Positions 7,456 through 17,100 of a stretch of DNA of 47,097 bases are shown in pieces; positions within the stretch are counted from its first letter, which is position 1; every line of letters begins with the position of its first letter. A model generated the notes under the pieces. That model ran no database searches and was not told where the DNA came from. It saw only the letters and a program-made list of their open reading frames with translations. A program made the position numbers and the translations under genes. Origin of the DNA: an uncultured Bacteroidales bacterium (GTDB lineage: Bacteria; Bacteroidota; Bacteroidia; Bacteroidales; FEN-979); contig CAIYES010000336.1 in assembly GCA_903925275.1 (NCBI GenBank), forward strand, positions 1-47,097. The letters are read 5' to 3'.

Positions 7456-7806
7456 TTATTTTGAAGGTTTGGTCTCTGCAGTTTTCTTGGCTGGTGTAGC
7501 AGCAGGTGTAGCAGCAGGTGTAGCAGCAGGTGTAGCAGCAGGTGTTACGGCTTCGGTCTTTGTTGCTTCTTTGTTCTTTTTAGCTGGTTTGGCAGCTGGT
7601 TTGGCAGTTGATTTGGCAGCTGATTTGGCAGCTGGTTCAGCAGCAGGTGCAACAGTAGCTGCTGCAGGTGATGTAGCAACCGCATTTACGGCTTCAGTTT
7701 TTGCTGGTTCTTTTTTCTTCTCAACCGGTTTTGCTTTATCTTGTGTCTGAGCAAACATGGTCATGCTGAACATACCGGCAATTGCAATTAACATTACTTT
7801 TTTCAT
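7456..7806 (-). CDS. Secreted Ala/Pro/Lys-rich low-complexity protein
   Basis: A 116-residue protein. The start is taken at the ATG at 7804-7806 (MKKVMLIAIAG), because this gives a clean signal peptide ending at MFAQ; the longer frame reaching 7878 adds 24 residues without signal character and overlaps the upstream gene. The mature part is built from KPAAKPAKK-like and TPAA repeats, with basic and Ala-rich character reminiscent of histone-H1-like tails. A 12-bp DNA repeat encodes the last TPAA run. It is probably disordered; the function is unknown. It follows the PepSY-like gene by 40 bases and ends at a strong terminator, so the two are likely cotranscribed. Confidence 0.75.
   Translation of the reverse strand: MKKVMLIAIAGMFSMTMFAQTQDKAKPVEKKKEPAKTEAVNAVATSPAAATVAPAAEPAAKSAAKSTAKPAAKPAKKNKEATKTEAVTPAATPAATPAATPAATPAKKTAETKPSK
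7493..7540. repeat. 12-bp tandem repeat inside the Ala/Pro/Lys-rich gene
   Basis: Four exact copies of GGTGTAGCAGCA in 12-bp phase, encoding the repeated tetrapeptide TPAA on the minus strand. Gain or loss of units keeps the reading frame. Confidence 0.9.
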
Positions 7807-7846
7807 TTTTTTGATTTTTATGTGAAACGTTAGATTAATTAAAGGA

Positions 7847-8146
7847 TTACTTTTTTGTCGAACCCTGACAACATTCATTGGTGCACGATTCTTTTCTTAC
7901 AAATTTTCCATCTTTATCGAAGAAAAGCTTTTCATGGTCTGTATCCTTACTGACACAAATATCGAAGGTTATTACCCCTTTTTCATCCACCTTGAAGGCT
8001 TTAACAATGTTATAACCTGCAAAATTCTTTGAGATATATTCAGAAATTGGTTTTTGAAGTTCTACAGTTTTTAGCTCAGTTTTGGTTTGAGCAAAAATTA
8101 TGGTACTGAATAACCCAAGAAGGAATATCAACAATGCTTTTTTCAT
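7847..8146 (-). CDS. Secreted PepSY-like small protein
   Basis: A 99-residue protein with a signal peptide (MKKALLIFLLGLFSTIIFAQ). The mature part has one PepSY/BLIP-like module: ISEYISKNFAGYNIVKAF, then a strand, then LFFDKDGKFVRKE, the usual ending of this fold. A C-terminal Cys-rich tail, CTNECCQG, is unusual and might bind metal or form disulfides. In Bacteroidetes such small exported PepSY-like proteins are often found beside two-component systems, and here the response regulator and kinase genes lie directly upstream in the same direction. It may be a target or modulator of that system (inference). Confidence 0.7.
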   Translation of the reverse strand: MKKALLIFLLGLFSTIIFAQTKTELKTVELQKPISEYISKNFAGYNIVKAFKVDEKGVITFDICVSKDTDHEKLFFDKDGKFVRKESCTNECCQGSTKK

Positions 8147-8260
8147 AACTCATCTTTGCATAGGTGTGGAATATTTTTTCCGTGGCAAAGGTGATGTCAA
8201 AATCTGTTGAAAATCTGGAGTAAGGTTGATTTGGAGATTAAAAACTAAAATGATCACCTT

Positions 8261-9588
8261 TTAATCCTTATCGGAAGGAGTTGAATTTTCTTTCTCCTTG
8301 TGAATGAGCATTTTATGAGATGGAGTGAGATGAAAAATTTTCAGTTTATGTAAACCTTCACTGTATGTGTATGTTACTTTCATTTGGTAAAGATTGGCAA
8401 TTTTTTGTACGATTGAGAGTCCAAGTCCCACTGAATCAGGATTGCTTTCCGATTTTCTGAATCGTTCAAACAGACCGGCCGGGTCAGTTTCAAATGTTGT
8501 CCGGTATTTGTAACCGAGAATGAATCAGCGGTCAATATTATTTCGATGTTACCTGAAGCAATGTTATGCCGGATGGCGTTAGAGATAAGGTTCGTGATTA
8601 AAATTTCGGCCAGGGTACGATTCATGTTCAATATGACCTCGTGAAAATATTTTTTAGTGATAACAATTTTCCTGTGTTCAATAATTTCCTCGAAATGTTC
8701 AAGGGTAATATCGATGATTTGTGACATGTTGACCTCTTCAGCCTGCGCGAACTGGTTATTTTCAATTTTGGAGATCAATAACAGTCCCTGGTTAAGTTTT
8801 GAAATGCGCGAAGTGGCATCAAAAACCGAACTGATCAGTTGAAGTTGTTGTTCATCAAGATCTTCCCCTTGTATCAAAAGTTCAAGTTTTGATTTAATAA
8901 CCGAGATAGGGGTTAATAATTCATGAGAAGCATTTTCATTAAACTCTTTAAGGTTTATGTAATCCTGCTGTATTTTTTTTGACATTTTTGCGAGCGCCTG
9001 ATTCAACAGGTTGAATTCGTAGATGTCAGTTTTCATGAGGCTGAGCGGTTTTTCCTGGTTGATCTCGTAATGGCTGAGATTGCTGATGGTTCGATAAAAA
9101 GGAATCCAAACCCGACGTGCGATGAAATAATTGGCCCATACCAGGAGAACCAACAGAATTATAAAAACAAGTACCACAATAAGGATAATTTCTGTGATAA
9201 GTTTCTCTGAGTCGCTCAGGGGCTTGTAAATATTGATGGTATAGCCTTTATGCTTAACTGAGGTATTTTCAACGAAAAGATGGCGGAAAGCGGCAAATGA
9301 ACCCAGATCGCGGTCGTACATCAGTGTATCCCTGATATATTCGGTTTTTACATGAGATGTATTCACTATCGTGATATCAATCATATGGCCGAAAACCGAA
9401 CGGAAATCGGGAACACTGTCGGAAAAGTTTATGGTTTCTTCGATAAGCAGTTTTTCTTCAAAAAGAGTTTCATCGAGTTGTTTTTCAAAAATAGTATGAA
9501 GGAGGCGAAAAAAAATCAATCCGCTTATGACGAAAACCACTACCGATATAAGCAGGTAGTATCGGGAAGTACGTGTAAGTAATTTCAT
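8261..9588 (-). pseudogene. Sensor histidine kinase with a frameshift before the G2 box
   Basis: The first frame encodes a membrane sensor: TM1 about 10-32, a periplasmic domain of roughly 100 residues, TM2 about 131-153, then a kinase core with phospho-acceptor His222 (NASHELLTP), an N box at about 331-342 (ITNLISNAIRHN) and the G1-like SVTNTG at 358-363. Near base 8500 the frame is lost and runs to a false stop at 8380. Shifting by one base restores DPAGLFERFRKSES, the G2 box VGLGLSIVQKIANLYQ and a natural end at 8261. A single missing base in the ACCGGACAACA context explains this. It may be a true inactivating mutation, phase variation or a sequencing error. The partner response regulator lies 35 bases upstream. 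Confidence 0.85.
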
Positions 9589-9623
9589 TTGAAAATCATC
9601 AGTTCACAGTCTTGACCGTTAAA

Positions 9624-10301
9624 TTACCGGTCTGTAAATTTATAACCCATTCCATAGATGGTTCGGATATAATCCTCTCCGCCTTTTTCCATGATCTTTT
9701 TCCGCAGGTTTTTTATGTGTGTGTATATAAAATCGAATGAATCGGCCATATCCATTTCATCGCCCCAAAGGTGTTCTGCAATTGATTCCTTGGTCAATAC
9801 ACGGTCTTTGTTGGATATAAAAAAGATAAGCAGGGCATATTCCTTTTTAGTCAGGTCGAGGGAATTGCCGTTCACGGTTACTTCCATCTCCTCGGGTAAT
9901 ATGCGTATGTCGTTGAAAACAATCTCGTTTATACCTCCGAAGCTCCGGCGCCGGATAATGGACTTAACACGGGCATTGAGTTCCGGCAGATGAAACGGCT
10001 TGGTGAGGTAATCGTCGGCACCAATCCCTAAACCGGACACCTTGTCATCCAGGGAATTTTTTGCAGAAATGATAATGATACCGGTTTCCGATTTGTTTTT
10101 TTTAAGCGCCCGGATTACGTTTAGTCCGCTTCCATCAGGAAGATTGATGTCCACGATGATGCAATCGTACTGGTACATGTTGATCTTTTCAATCGCATCG
10201 TCAAAAGTGAGCACAGCTTCACACAGATAGCTCTCTTTTTGCAGATATTCCGTAATGGAGCATGATAACTCTTTTTCGTCTTCGATTAACAGGATTTTCA
10301 T
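9624..10301 (-). CDS. OmpR-family response regulator
   Basis: A 225-residue two-domain regulator. The receiver domain (1-120) has the acidic pocket at Glu7, Asp8 and Glu9, phospho-acceptor Asp51 (DCIIVDINLPDGSG) and the Lys of LTKPFHLPEL. The C-terminal winged helix (about 128-225) contains LTKKEYALLIFF and the ending YIRTIYGMGYKF. I place the start at the ATG at 10299-10301 (MKILLIEDE). A longer frame adds MSFVTF, but those codons come from a tandem repeat. It heads a probable RR-HK operon that may extend to the PepSY-like gene. Its targets cannot be read directly; the adjacent giant FISUMP genes are candidates by position only. Confidence 0.93.
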   Translation of the reverse strand: MKILLIEDEKELSCSITEYLQKESYLCEAVLTFDDAIEKINMYQYDCIIVDINLPDGSGLNVIRALKKNKSETGIIIISAKNSLDDKVSGLGIGADDYLTKPFHLPELNARVKSIIRRRSFGGINEIVFNDIRILPEEMEVTVNGNSLDLTKKEYALLIFFISNKDRVLTKESIAEHLWGDEMDMADSFDFIYTHIKNLRKKIMEKGGEDYIRTIYGMGYKFTDR

Positions 10302-10305
10302 AAAA

Positions 10306-10354
10306 GTGACAAATGACAAATGACGAGTGACAAATGACTAGTGACGAGTGACAA
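10306..10354 (-). repeat. Seven-unit heptameric TGAC tandem repeat
   Basis: Seven 7-bp units of the form RTGACNA run from 10306 to 10354 on the plus strand. They fill almost the whole leader between the predicted transcription start and the response regulator start codon. Confidence 0.85.
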
Positions 10355-10359
10355 AATTA
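10351..10359 (-). promoter_or_regulatory. -7 box of the response regulator operon
   Basis: On the minus strand TAATTTTGT fits TAnnTTTG exactly. Transcription would start near 10344, inside the heptameric repeat. No -33 TTTG is seen in the AT-rich upstream stretch. Confidence 0.5.
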
Positions 10360-10393
10360 GCAGATTGTCAGATAGTTATATTTTAATTTTAAA

Positions 10394-13300
10394 TTAATTC
10401 CTGACACACCTTACCGGAAAGGCGTTTGAACGAAGTGAACGATAAAATGAGACACTGGGATTAAAGATATTCAGCCCCCGCGATGTGGCATATTCGGTTG
10501 AATTGGGATCAGCAGTCCAGAACATCGAACCGATAGTTGATCCGGAACCAAAAGCCCAGGTACTATTCTGATACAACATACCCTTAAGAAGCCCGTGGAA
10601 ATTATTGGTATTCAAGGTGTCTTTCAAAGTGCTGCCTGCCATACTGTTACCAAGACAGGAGTTGATCAGATTGTCCCATTCAGATGCTGTTGCAACATGC
10701 CATCCCGGAGGACAGATATCCTGATAAACAGAACCTGCCTGGTATTGCATCAGTTCACCCCATTGATAATACCCGCCATACAGGTTGCACTGGGCAGCAA
10801 GATTGTTTCGGCAATACTTTTCGTGTAAACAGTTATCGGTTTGAGGTTGGTTTTGATCAGTAAAACTGCCATAATTCAGGTTGGAGGCTGTCCAGCATCT
10901 TGCATTAATACCTGAACCTGCGAAGAAGGTGGGATAACTTTGATTATCGCGGTAATCTTTAACGGTGCCCGGGCATGGATCGTTTGCATTGGATATAAAT
11001 ACCGAGACAGTTTTTGACTTTTCATCAAAGCAGTTATAAACATTGGTATAACGGTAGGTGATGTTATAATCAATGCCGTTGACAGTGCCACCGCCCACTA
11101 CGCTATTGTCAGCGGGATCGAACACGAAGATGCCCGGGCTGACCTGGAATACTCCGGTTCCGCTATATACTCCTCCCGTCCCAAACGGGCGACCACCTTT
11201 AAGGATGATCGGGCGGCCGTTTTTGGTTGTTTTCAGGTCGTTGCAAGTCAGGAAATCGGCTGTCGGCTTCAGGTTTACTGTAACAGGAAACACCTGTGAT
11301 TCCTGCCCGTCACCGCAGCCATTCTGTCCGGTCACTTTCAGGTTCCCTGAAGTTGCAGCAAGGGAGAAATCTATCAGCAAGGTTGTCCCATTGTTTGTTA
11401 AAGTGCTGCCGGTTCCTGTGAAATTCCAAAAATAGGTTGCTGCATTTGCGATCGGATTAATCATATAGGGCACTCCGGATGTTCCCTGGCAAACAACAGC
11501 ACCGGTGGGACTCGTAATCAGCCCGGCTGCTCCGGGCAATGGGTTAACGATGACCGGTTTAATGGCAGGCAGGCCATAACTGCATTCCGCATTGTATCCC
11601 CTCACTGAAAAAACTCCTGAAATGGCGGATGTGGTAAACAAACAATTGATCTGGTTTGTTCCGGCGCCGCTCACGATGGATATTCCGGCAGGTATCGACC
11701 AATCGTAAGAGGTTGTATAGGCAAGCGGTGCAATGGAATAACTCAGGATTGCGGTTCCCTGGCAAACGGGGCTTGGCCCGGTAACCGATCCTGCAGCTTG
11801 GGGTGTAGGGTGAACAGACAGCGCAAGAGAGGATGGTATTCCATCACCGCAATAGTTGCTGTGACCCTTCACACTGATCGTACCGGAGACGGCTGTAGGA
11901 ATGAAATCGACCGTAACCACATTGGTACCGTTTCCTCCTGTTATGGATGCACCGGATGGCCATGTCCAGATGTAAGAATCGGCGTTGGCAATGGGTGAAA
12001 TGGAATAGTTGATCCCGGTGGCAGGGGTACAAATGGTAGTTATTCCTGCAATTGCACCGGCAGGGAGCAGAGACGGATGGATGCTCACCGCCAGAGTTGA
12101 AGGTAGTCCGGCACCACAGGTTACGCTTTGCCCAAAAACAGTTATTGTTCCGGAAGCAGCCGATATGCCATAATCAACAAGGATGGTATTTGAATTTGAC
12201 CCGGAAGTAATGGATGCACCGGCAGGAATTGTCCATACATAAGTGGTAGCGCCTACGATGGCTGGAATGGAGTAAGAAACCCCGCCGGCAGGGGTACAAA
12301 TATTGTTTTGTCCGGTAATGGATCCGGCGGGTTGGGGACTAGGAGCCACTACAATTGCAATAATTTCTGTTGGTCCTTCACCACAAACGTTATTGGTTCC
12401 CTTTACGGTTATGGAACCTGAAGCTCCAGCAACAGAAAAATCAACAGTAATCGAATTTGTGGTGCTCCCGGAGATGATGGTTGCGCCGGCCGGAACGGTC
12501 CATGTGTAAAAATCAGCTCCGGTCATGGGCGGAATGGTGTAGGTTATCCCTGTTACAGGTGTGCAAACCTGATTCAGCCCGGTAATTGGACCTGTCGGGA
12601 CCGGGACGCTGCCAGCATCGATGTATGCTGATGTGGAGGCGGTTTGATTGCAGGCATCTGTTACATCAACAGTATAATTTGTGTGACCGGGCGGAGGAGT
12701 CAGGGTTATGGCCTGGGTGGTTGCCGTTGTATTCCACAGATAATTAAAAGTGTTGGATGGCAAGATGGGTTGTCCGCCAGTGACCAAGGCCGTGAGGGTA
12801 ACGGGGGTGCCGGCACAAATCGTTTTGCTCTCAACACTGACTGAAAGCGCGGGTAAGTCTTTTAGCCACAATTCGGTTGTTACGGCATTACCCACAGTGC
12901 ATGTGTTTGCAGTTGCTGAAATGATGAGGTTTTCAATGGGTTCGGTGAGGCCATCCGCTACAGCTTGTATCAGGATCGGAGGGGTTTGGAGTTGTCCTGC
13001 CGGAATGACAACCTGCGTTGGAAAAGGATTTGGCAGGATATCATCCTGCGTAGCAGTCCCTGCCGGATCGATGGTTAAATTAATGACATAATCAGTAGCC
13101 TGGGATTTGGGGATCTCATAAACGAGTGATGCAGTTCCGCATCCTTCCACCAGATATTCCCCGGTAAGGGGATTGGAAAACGAAGTGGATCCAACCATAT
13201 TATTGCTCGAGAAACTGTTCTGTTCAATGAAAACACCTGAATCATAAGAACCATCAAATGCATCACCGATGGCAAATTTCATATGGTACGTCAGATTACA

Positions 13301-14068
13301 GGTAACAGAATAAGTTGCAGAGAGAACATAGGAAAACCTGTGGTATGAAAAGTACTCTTTCAGGGCATTCCACCATGAATAAACGCCATTCCCTGTATTG
13401 CCGACGTCGGCAGCGCATATATTGAAAATAGTCACATAATTGGTGCCACCCGGTAATAAAGCAATGTTGACTGCATCATTTGCAAAACCCAGGCCTCCCG
13501 CGATTCCTGGTCCACTCAGAAAAAGGCCGAAAGCATCATTAAAATTTGAAGTACAGAAATCATCAAACTCAAGAGATGCAAATACATATCTGAAAGTGAT
13601 GACATCCGTTTGAGGTATAAAATCAAATTCCAGGATCGATTTATCATTGATTATCTTATTGGCAATGATGTAAAGATCGCCATCTCCTTCAAAAGGCTGA
13701 TTTGTTCCTTCCATGTCATCAGAGGGATTTGCCGGAGATTTTGCTTTAAAAACATAGCCGGTTGACAGGATAACACCTCCTTCGATGCCGAGTTGTGTCT
13801 GAGCACCACCTGTTGCCGTAAATGATCCTATCTGATCACGGTATTTCAGCGGGATGCGCAAGGCGCTGTTAAGAGGCTCGGATGAGCCATTGTAGGTGGC
13901 ATTTAAAACGGTAACACCAGTTCCGGCCAGATAGGTCTGAACAAATTGGAGCGGAGTCATGCTGATTGCTGTCCCTGTATTGACCCCCAATTGTGATCTG
14001 GATTCCAGGGGAAAACTGAGAATCATCAATACAACCAAAATTCGGAATAAATGCACCCGGAGATTCAT
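10394..14068 (-). CDS. Giant secreted protein 1: choice-of-anchor L head, PKD-like stalk, FISUMP end
   Basis: A 1224-residue exported protein with a signal peptide (about 1-26). A choice-of-anchor L type domain spans roughly 30-290 (KSILEFDFIPQTDVITFRYV, then FNDAFGLFLSGPG). A Calx-beta-like segment follows at about 310-400 and an Ig-like domain at 405-485. Five PKD-like repeats of about 88 residues fill 490-932, each with the pattern ITG..x.CTP....Y.I.......Y.W..P. A linker (935-1030, TCNDLKTTKNGRPIILKGG) shared by all five family members precedes a FISUMP domain (1031-1224) with CWTASNLNYG, QTDNC, YYQWGELM, CPPGWH and the terminal NAFPVRCVRN. There is no recognisable type IX sorting domain. 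It is most similar in linker and FISUMP to protein 5. It is probably surface-exposed and adhesive; the ligand is unknown. Confidence 0.88.
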   Translation of the reverse strand: MNLRVHLFRILVVLMILSFPLESRSQLGVNTGTAISMTPLQFVQTYLAGTGVTVLNATYNGSSEPLNSALRIPLKYRDQIGSFTATGGAQTQLGIEGGVILSTGYVFKAKSPANPSDDMEGTNQPFEGDGDLYIIANKIINDKSILEFDFIPQTDVITFRYVFASLEFDDFCTSNFNDAFGLFLSGPGIAGGLGFANDAVNIALLPGGTNYVTIFNICAADVGNTGNGVYSWWNALKEYFSYHRFSYVLSATYSVTCNLTYHMKFAIGDAFDGSYDSGVFIEQNSFSSNNMVGSTSFSNPLTGEYLVEGCGTASLVYEIPKSQATDYVINLTIDPAGTATQDDILPNPFPTQVVIPAGQLQTPPILIQAVADGLTEPIENLIISATANTCTVGNAVTTELWLKDLPALSVSVESKTICAGTPVTLTALVTGGQPILPSNTFNYLWNTTATTQAITLTPPPGHTNYTVDVTDACNQTASTSAYIDAGSVPVPTGPITGLNQVCTPVTGITYTIPPMTGADFYTWTVPAGATIISGSTTNSITVDFSVAGASGSITVKGTNNVCGEGPTEIIAIVVAPSPQPAGSITGQNNICTPAGGVSYSIPAIVGATTYVWTIPAGASITSGSNSNTILVDYGISAASGTITVFGQSVTCGAGLPSTLAVSIHPSLLPAGAIAGITTICTPATGINYSISPIANADSYIWTWPSGASITGGNGTNVVTVDFIPTAVSGTISVKGHSNYCGDGIPSSLALSVHPTPQAAGSVTGPSPVCQGTAILSYSIAPLAYTTSYDWSIPAGISIVSGAGTNQINCLFTTSAISGVFSVRGYNAECSYGLPAIKPVIVNPLPGAAGLITSPTGAVVCQGTSGVPYMINPIANAATYFWNFTGTGSTLTNNGTTLLIDFSLAATSGNLKVTGQNGCGDGQESQVFPVTVNLKPTADFLTCNDLKTTKNGRPIILKGGRPFGTGGVYSGTGVFQVSPGIFVFDPADNSVVGGGTVNGIDYNITYRYTNVYNCFDEKSKTVSVFISNANDPCPGTVKDYRDNQSYPTFFAGSGINARCWTASNLNYGSFTDQNQPQTDNCLHEKYCRNNLAAQCNLYGGYYQWGELMQYQAGSVYQDICPPGWHVATASEWDNLINSCLGNSMAGSTLKDTLNTNNFHGLLKGMLYQNSTWAFGSGSTIGSMFWTADPNSTEYATSRGLNIFNPSVSFYRSLRSNAFPVRCVRN

Positions 14069-14092
14069 CCTTTCACAAGTTCAAAAAGTCTT

Positions 14093-14102
14093 GTAAAGTT
14101 AC
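14093..14102 (-). promoter_or_regulatory. Shared upstream motif of giant gene 1
   Basis: On the minus strand GTAACTTTAC, 24 bases before the ATG, in the 46-bp gap after gene 2. It belongs to the GTAMYTTTAC set found before all five giant genes and resembles a -7 box with A for G. Confidence 0.45.
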
Positions 14103-14114
14103 AACTAAAAGAAA

Positions 14115-17100
14115 TCAATCCTTCACACATCGAACTGAGAATGCATTTGCCCTGCTGGAGGTATATTTTGAAATACTCGGTGTGAAAACATTCAATCCGC
14201 GCGCTAAAGCGCGATCTGTGCCGCTAACCGCAGAGGTCCAATACATGGTTGCCTTATTCGAACCGGTATGAAATGCCCAGGTGTTATCCTGGTACTTAAA
14301 GCCCCCCAACAAAGCATTAAATCCATTGAGGAGAAAAGGATCTGTCAATTCGGGAGCAACAGTGGCATTGGCATCGGGCGCGGTTATACCCATTACGAGA
14401 TTATCGATTAACTGCTGCCATTCGACCTCGGTGGGTATATGCCATTCTGGAGGACAAAGTCCTTTTGCACCTGGAGCAACGGCGTAATCCATCAATTCAT
14501 CCCACTGATATAATCCGCCATTGGTGGAACAACTCACATCGGCCGGTGAACAGTATTTTTCGGCCACGCAATTGTCGGACTGGGGTGGTATGGGGGAATT
14601 GACTAAAGCAGTTCCATAATTCAGGTTTTGCGCCATCCAGCAACGGCCAACCAGGGAGGCTGTTTTATATTTCTTACCATCTCTTACATCGGTAAAATCT
14701 CCATTACAGGTAAATGAGGAGTTTGAGACGGTGATATTTACTATTGCTGCATCAGTGCACCCAAAAGTATTGGTATAGGTATATGTAACAGGATATGCTC
14801 CAGAACTTGCGCCAAACGGATCAAACTCATAAAAACCCGAGATGGCATTGTAGCTTACCCTGTTCCCCGAATACACACCCTGTCCTGACAGGAAAGGTGT
14901 TCCTCCCTTCAGGGTTATCTTTTTTGCTCCTGGGGTAGTCACTACATCATTGCAGGAAATAAACGATACCTGCGGAAGGTTATGAACAGCAATATCCAGC
15001 GGCTGAGAAACCGGTCCGTCTCCACAATTGTTCACACCCTTCACGGTAAGTGTTCCATTGGTTGCAGTAGATGTGAACGTGACAGAGATGGTTGAAGTTC
15101 CATTGTTGGTAATATTAACCCCTGTTCCGGTATAAACCCATTGATATGAGGTTGCATATAATATAGAAGGTACAGTATAATTGATTGTAGAGGATTTACA
15201 AACAGAAATCGGGCCGGCAATACTACCTGCAGCAATAGGCCAGGGATTGAGAACAATCGGAAAAGTAGGTGCCGGAGCTGAGCAAGATATCCCGGAATAG
15301 TTGATCGTTTCAGTAAGATCAAGAGATCCTGAAGTCGAATTTTCCCAAAATACCCGAACAGTGTTTGCATTCTGACCCGATTGAATGGTACCACCGGCAA
15401 CGGTCCAGCTATAAAGATGTCCGCTTACGATTGGTGTCACTGAATAGTTTTGCGCTGCAAGGGCACAAACAGGCGTTATTCCGGTGATCTGAGGGGTGGG
15501 TGGCGCATTGACAGTCACAGAAAAATTCGATGGGGCAACGGCAGTACATCCGGTACTGATTATATAGTTCACACTGATATTGTATACATTGGCAACATCC
15601 CATCTGATGGTTACCTGATCATCAAGCACTCCTCCTCCTGAAATTACAGTAATTCCCGAAGAGGGGAGCCCCCATGAATAGGATTGTGCCAAAGCCTGAG
15701 TCTGATAGGTTTTGGTTTCACCGGCACAAACAAATGCAGCACCTGTGATACTTGGAGTAGGCAACGAATTTATTGTTACCTGTTTTAAAGTAGGGGAAGC
15801 GGCCGTACAGCCATGCTGATCAACATAATTAACAGTGATGTTGTGCGTGCCAATGGCATTCCATAACACGTCGATTTGCTTGGTAGTTTGACCGGAAGTT
15901 ATTGTTCCACCTGATAATACATTCCAGAGATAATTAAACTGGGTATCTTCAGTTGAGTAGGTGCCTGATAAATTCAGACAGTTGGTTCCGGCACCAGTAA
16001 TTGTTGGTGCAGGCAAAGGATTGACGGAAATAGTGAAAGATATTGGGTTTCCGGAACAGGTTAACCCCGCATTTGTATAGGCAGGAGTTACCATGATGGT
16101 GGCAACAACAGGAATAGTAGAAGTATTGGTAACAGAGAAAGAAGAAATACTCCCTGTTCCGGCGGCAGCAAGACCAATGGAGGTATTTGAATTGATCCAG
16201 CTATATACAGTTCCCGGGACATTTCCAATGATAATGACGGGAGAAGTGGAAGTCTGATGGCACAAAACCTGGTTTGCCACCGCGTTGACTATCGGGATGG
16301 GATTTACGGTGATGCTGAACGAAGTGGAAGTTCCTGTACAGGTTAACCCGGCATAGGTAAACGTTGGGATCACATTGATGGTTGCCGTTTGGGGGATGGT
16401 GGTGGTATTGGTGACTGCGAATAACGGAATATCCCCCGACCCTGAAGAAGCAAGGCCAATGGAAGTATTTGAATTGGTCCAGCTATACAGTGTTCCAGGG
16501 ACATTTCCGGACATAATTATTTGCGAAGTGGAAGCCTGATCGCATAAAACCTGGTTTCCTACAGTGTTGACGGTCGGGATGGGATTTACAGTGATGTTGA
16601 AAGAAGCAGTGTTCCCCGTGCACGTCAGGCCGGCATTGGTAAACGTTGGGGTAACGACAACAACGGCTGTAACCGGACCAGTCGTTGTATTGGTAACAGA
16701 GAAAGAAGAAATACTCCCTGTTCCAGCGGCAGCAAGGCCAACGGAGGTATTTGAATTGACCCAGCTATATACAGTTCCCGGGACATTGCCGGAGATAATT
16801 ACTGACGAAGTGGAAGCCTGATGGCACAAAACCTGATCTGCCATCGTATTGACTGTCGGGATCGGATTTACGGTGATGTTGAAAGAAGTGGCAGTTCCTG
16901 TACAGGTCAACCCGGCATTGGTAAATGTTGGGATCACATTGATGGTAGCTGTTTCGGGGCCGGTAGTTGTATTGGTAACCGTGAATGAAGAAATATCCCC
17001 CGTTCCGGAAGAAGGTAGGCCAATGGAAGTATTTGAATTGGTCCAGCTATATAGTGTTCCCGGAACATTCCCTGAGATAAATACCTGTGAAGTTGAAGCA

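Noticed and set aside
8187..8261. AAAGGTGAT / ATCACCTTT inverted repeat after the kinase gene as terminator
   Set aside because: The arms are separated by 57 bases and no T-run follows; it could be chance.
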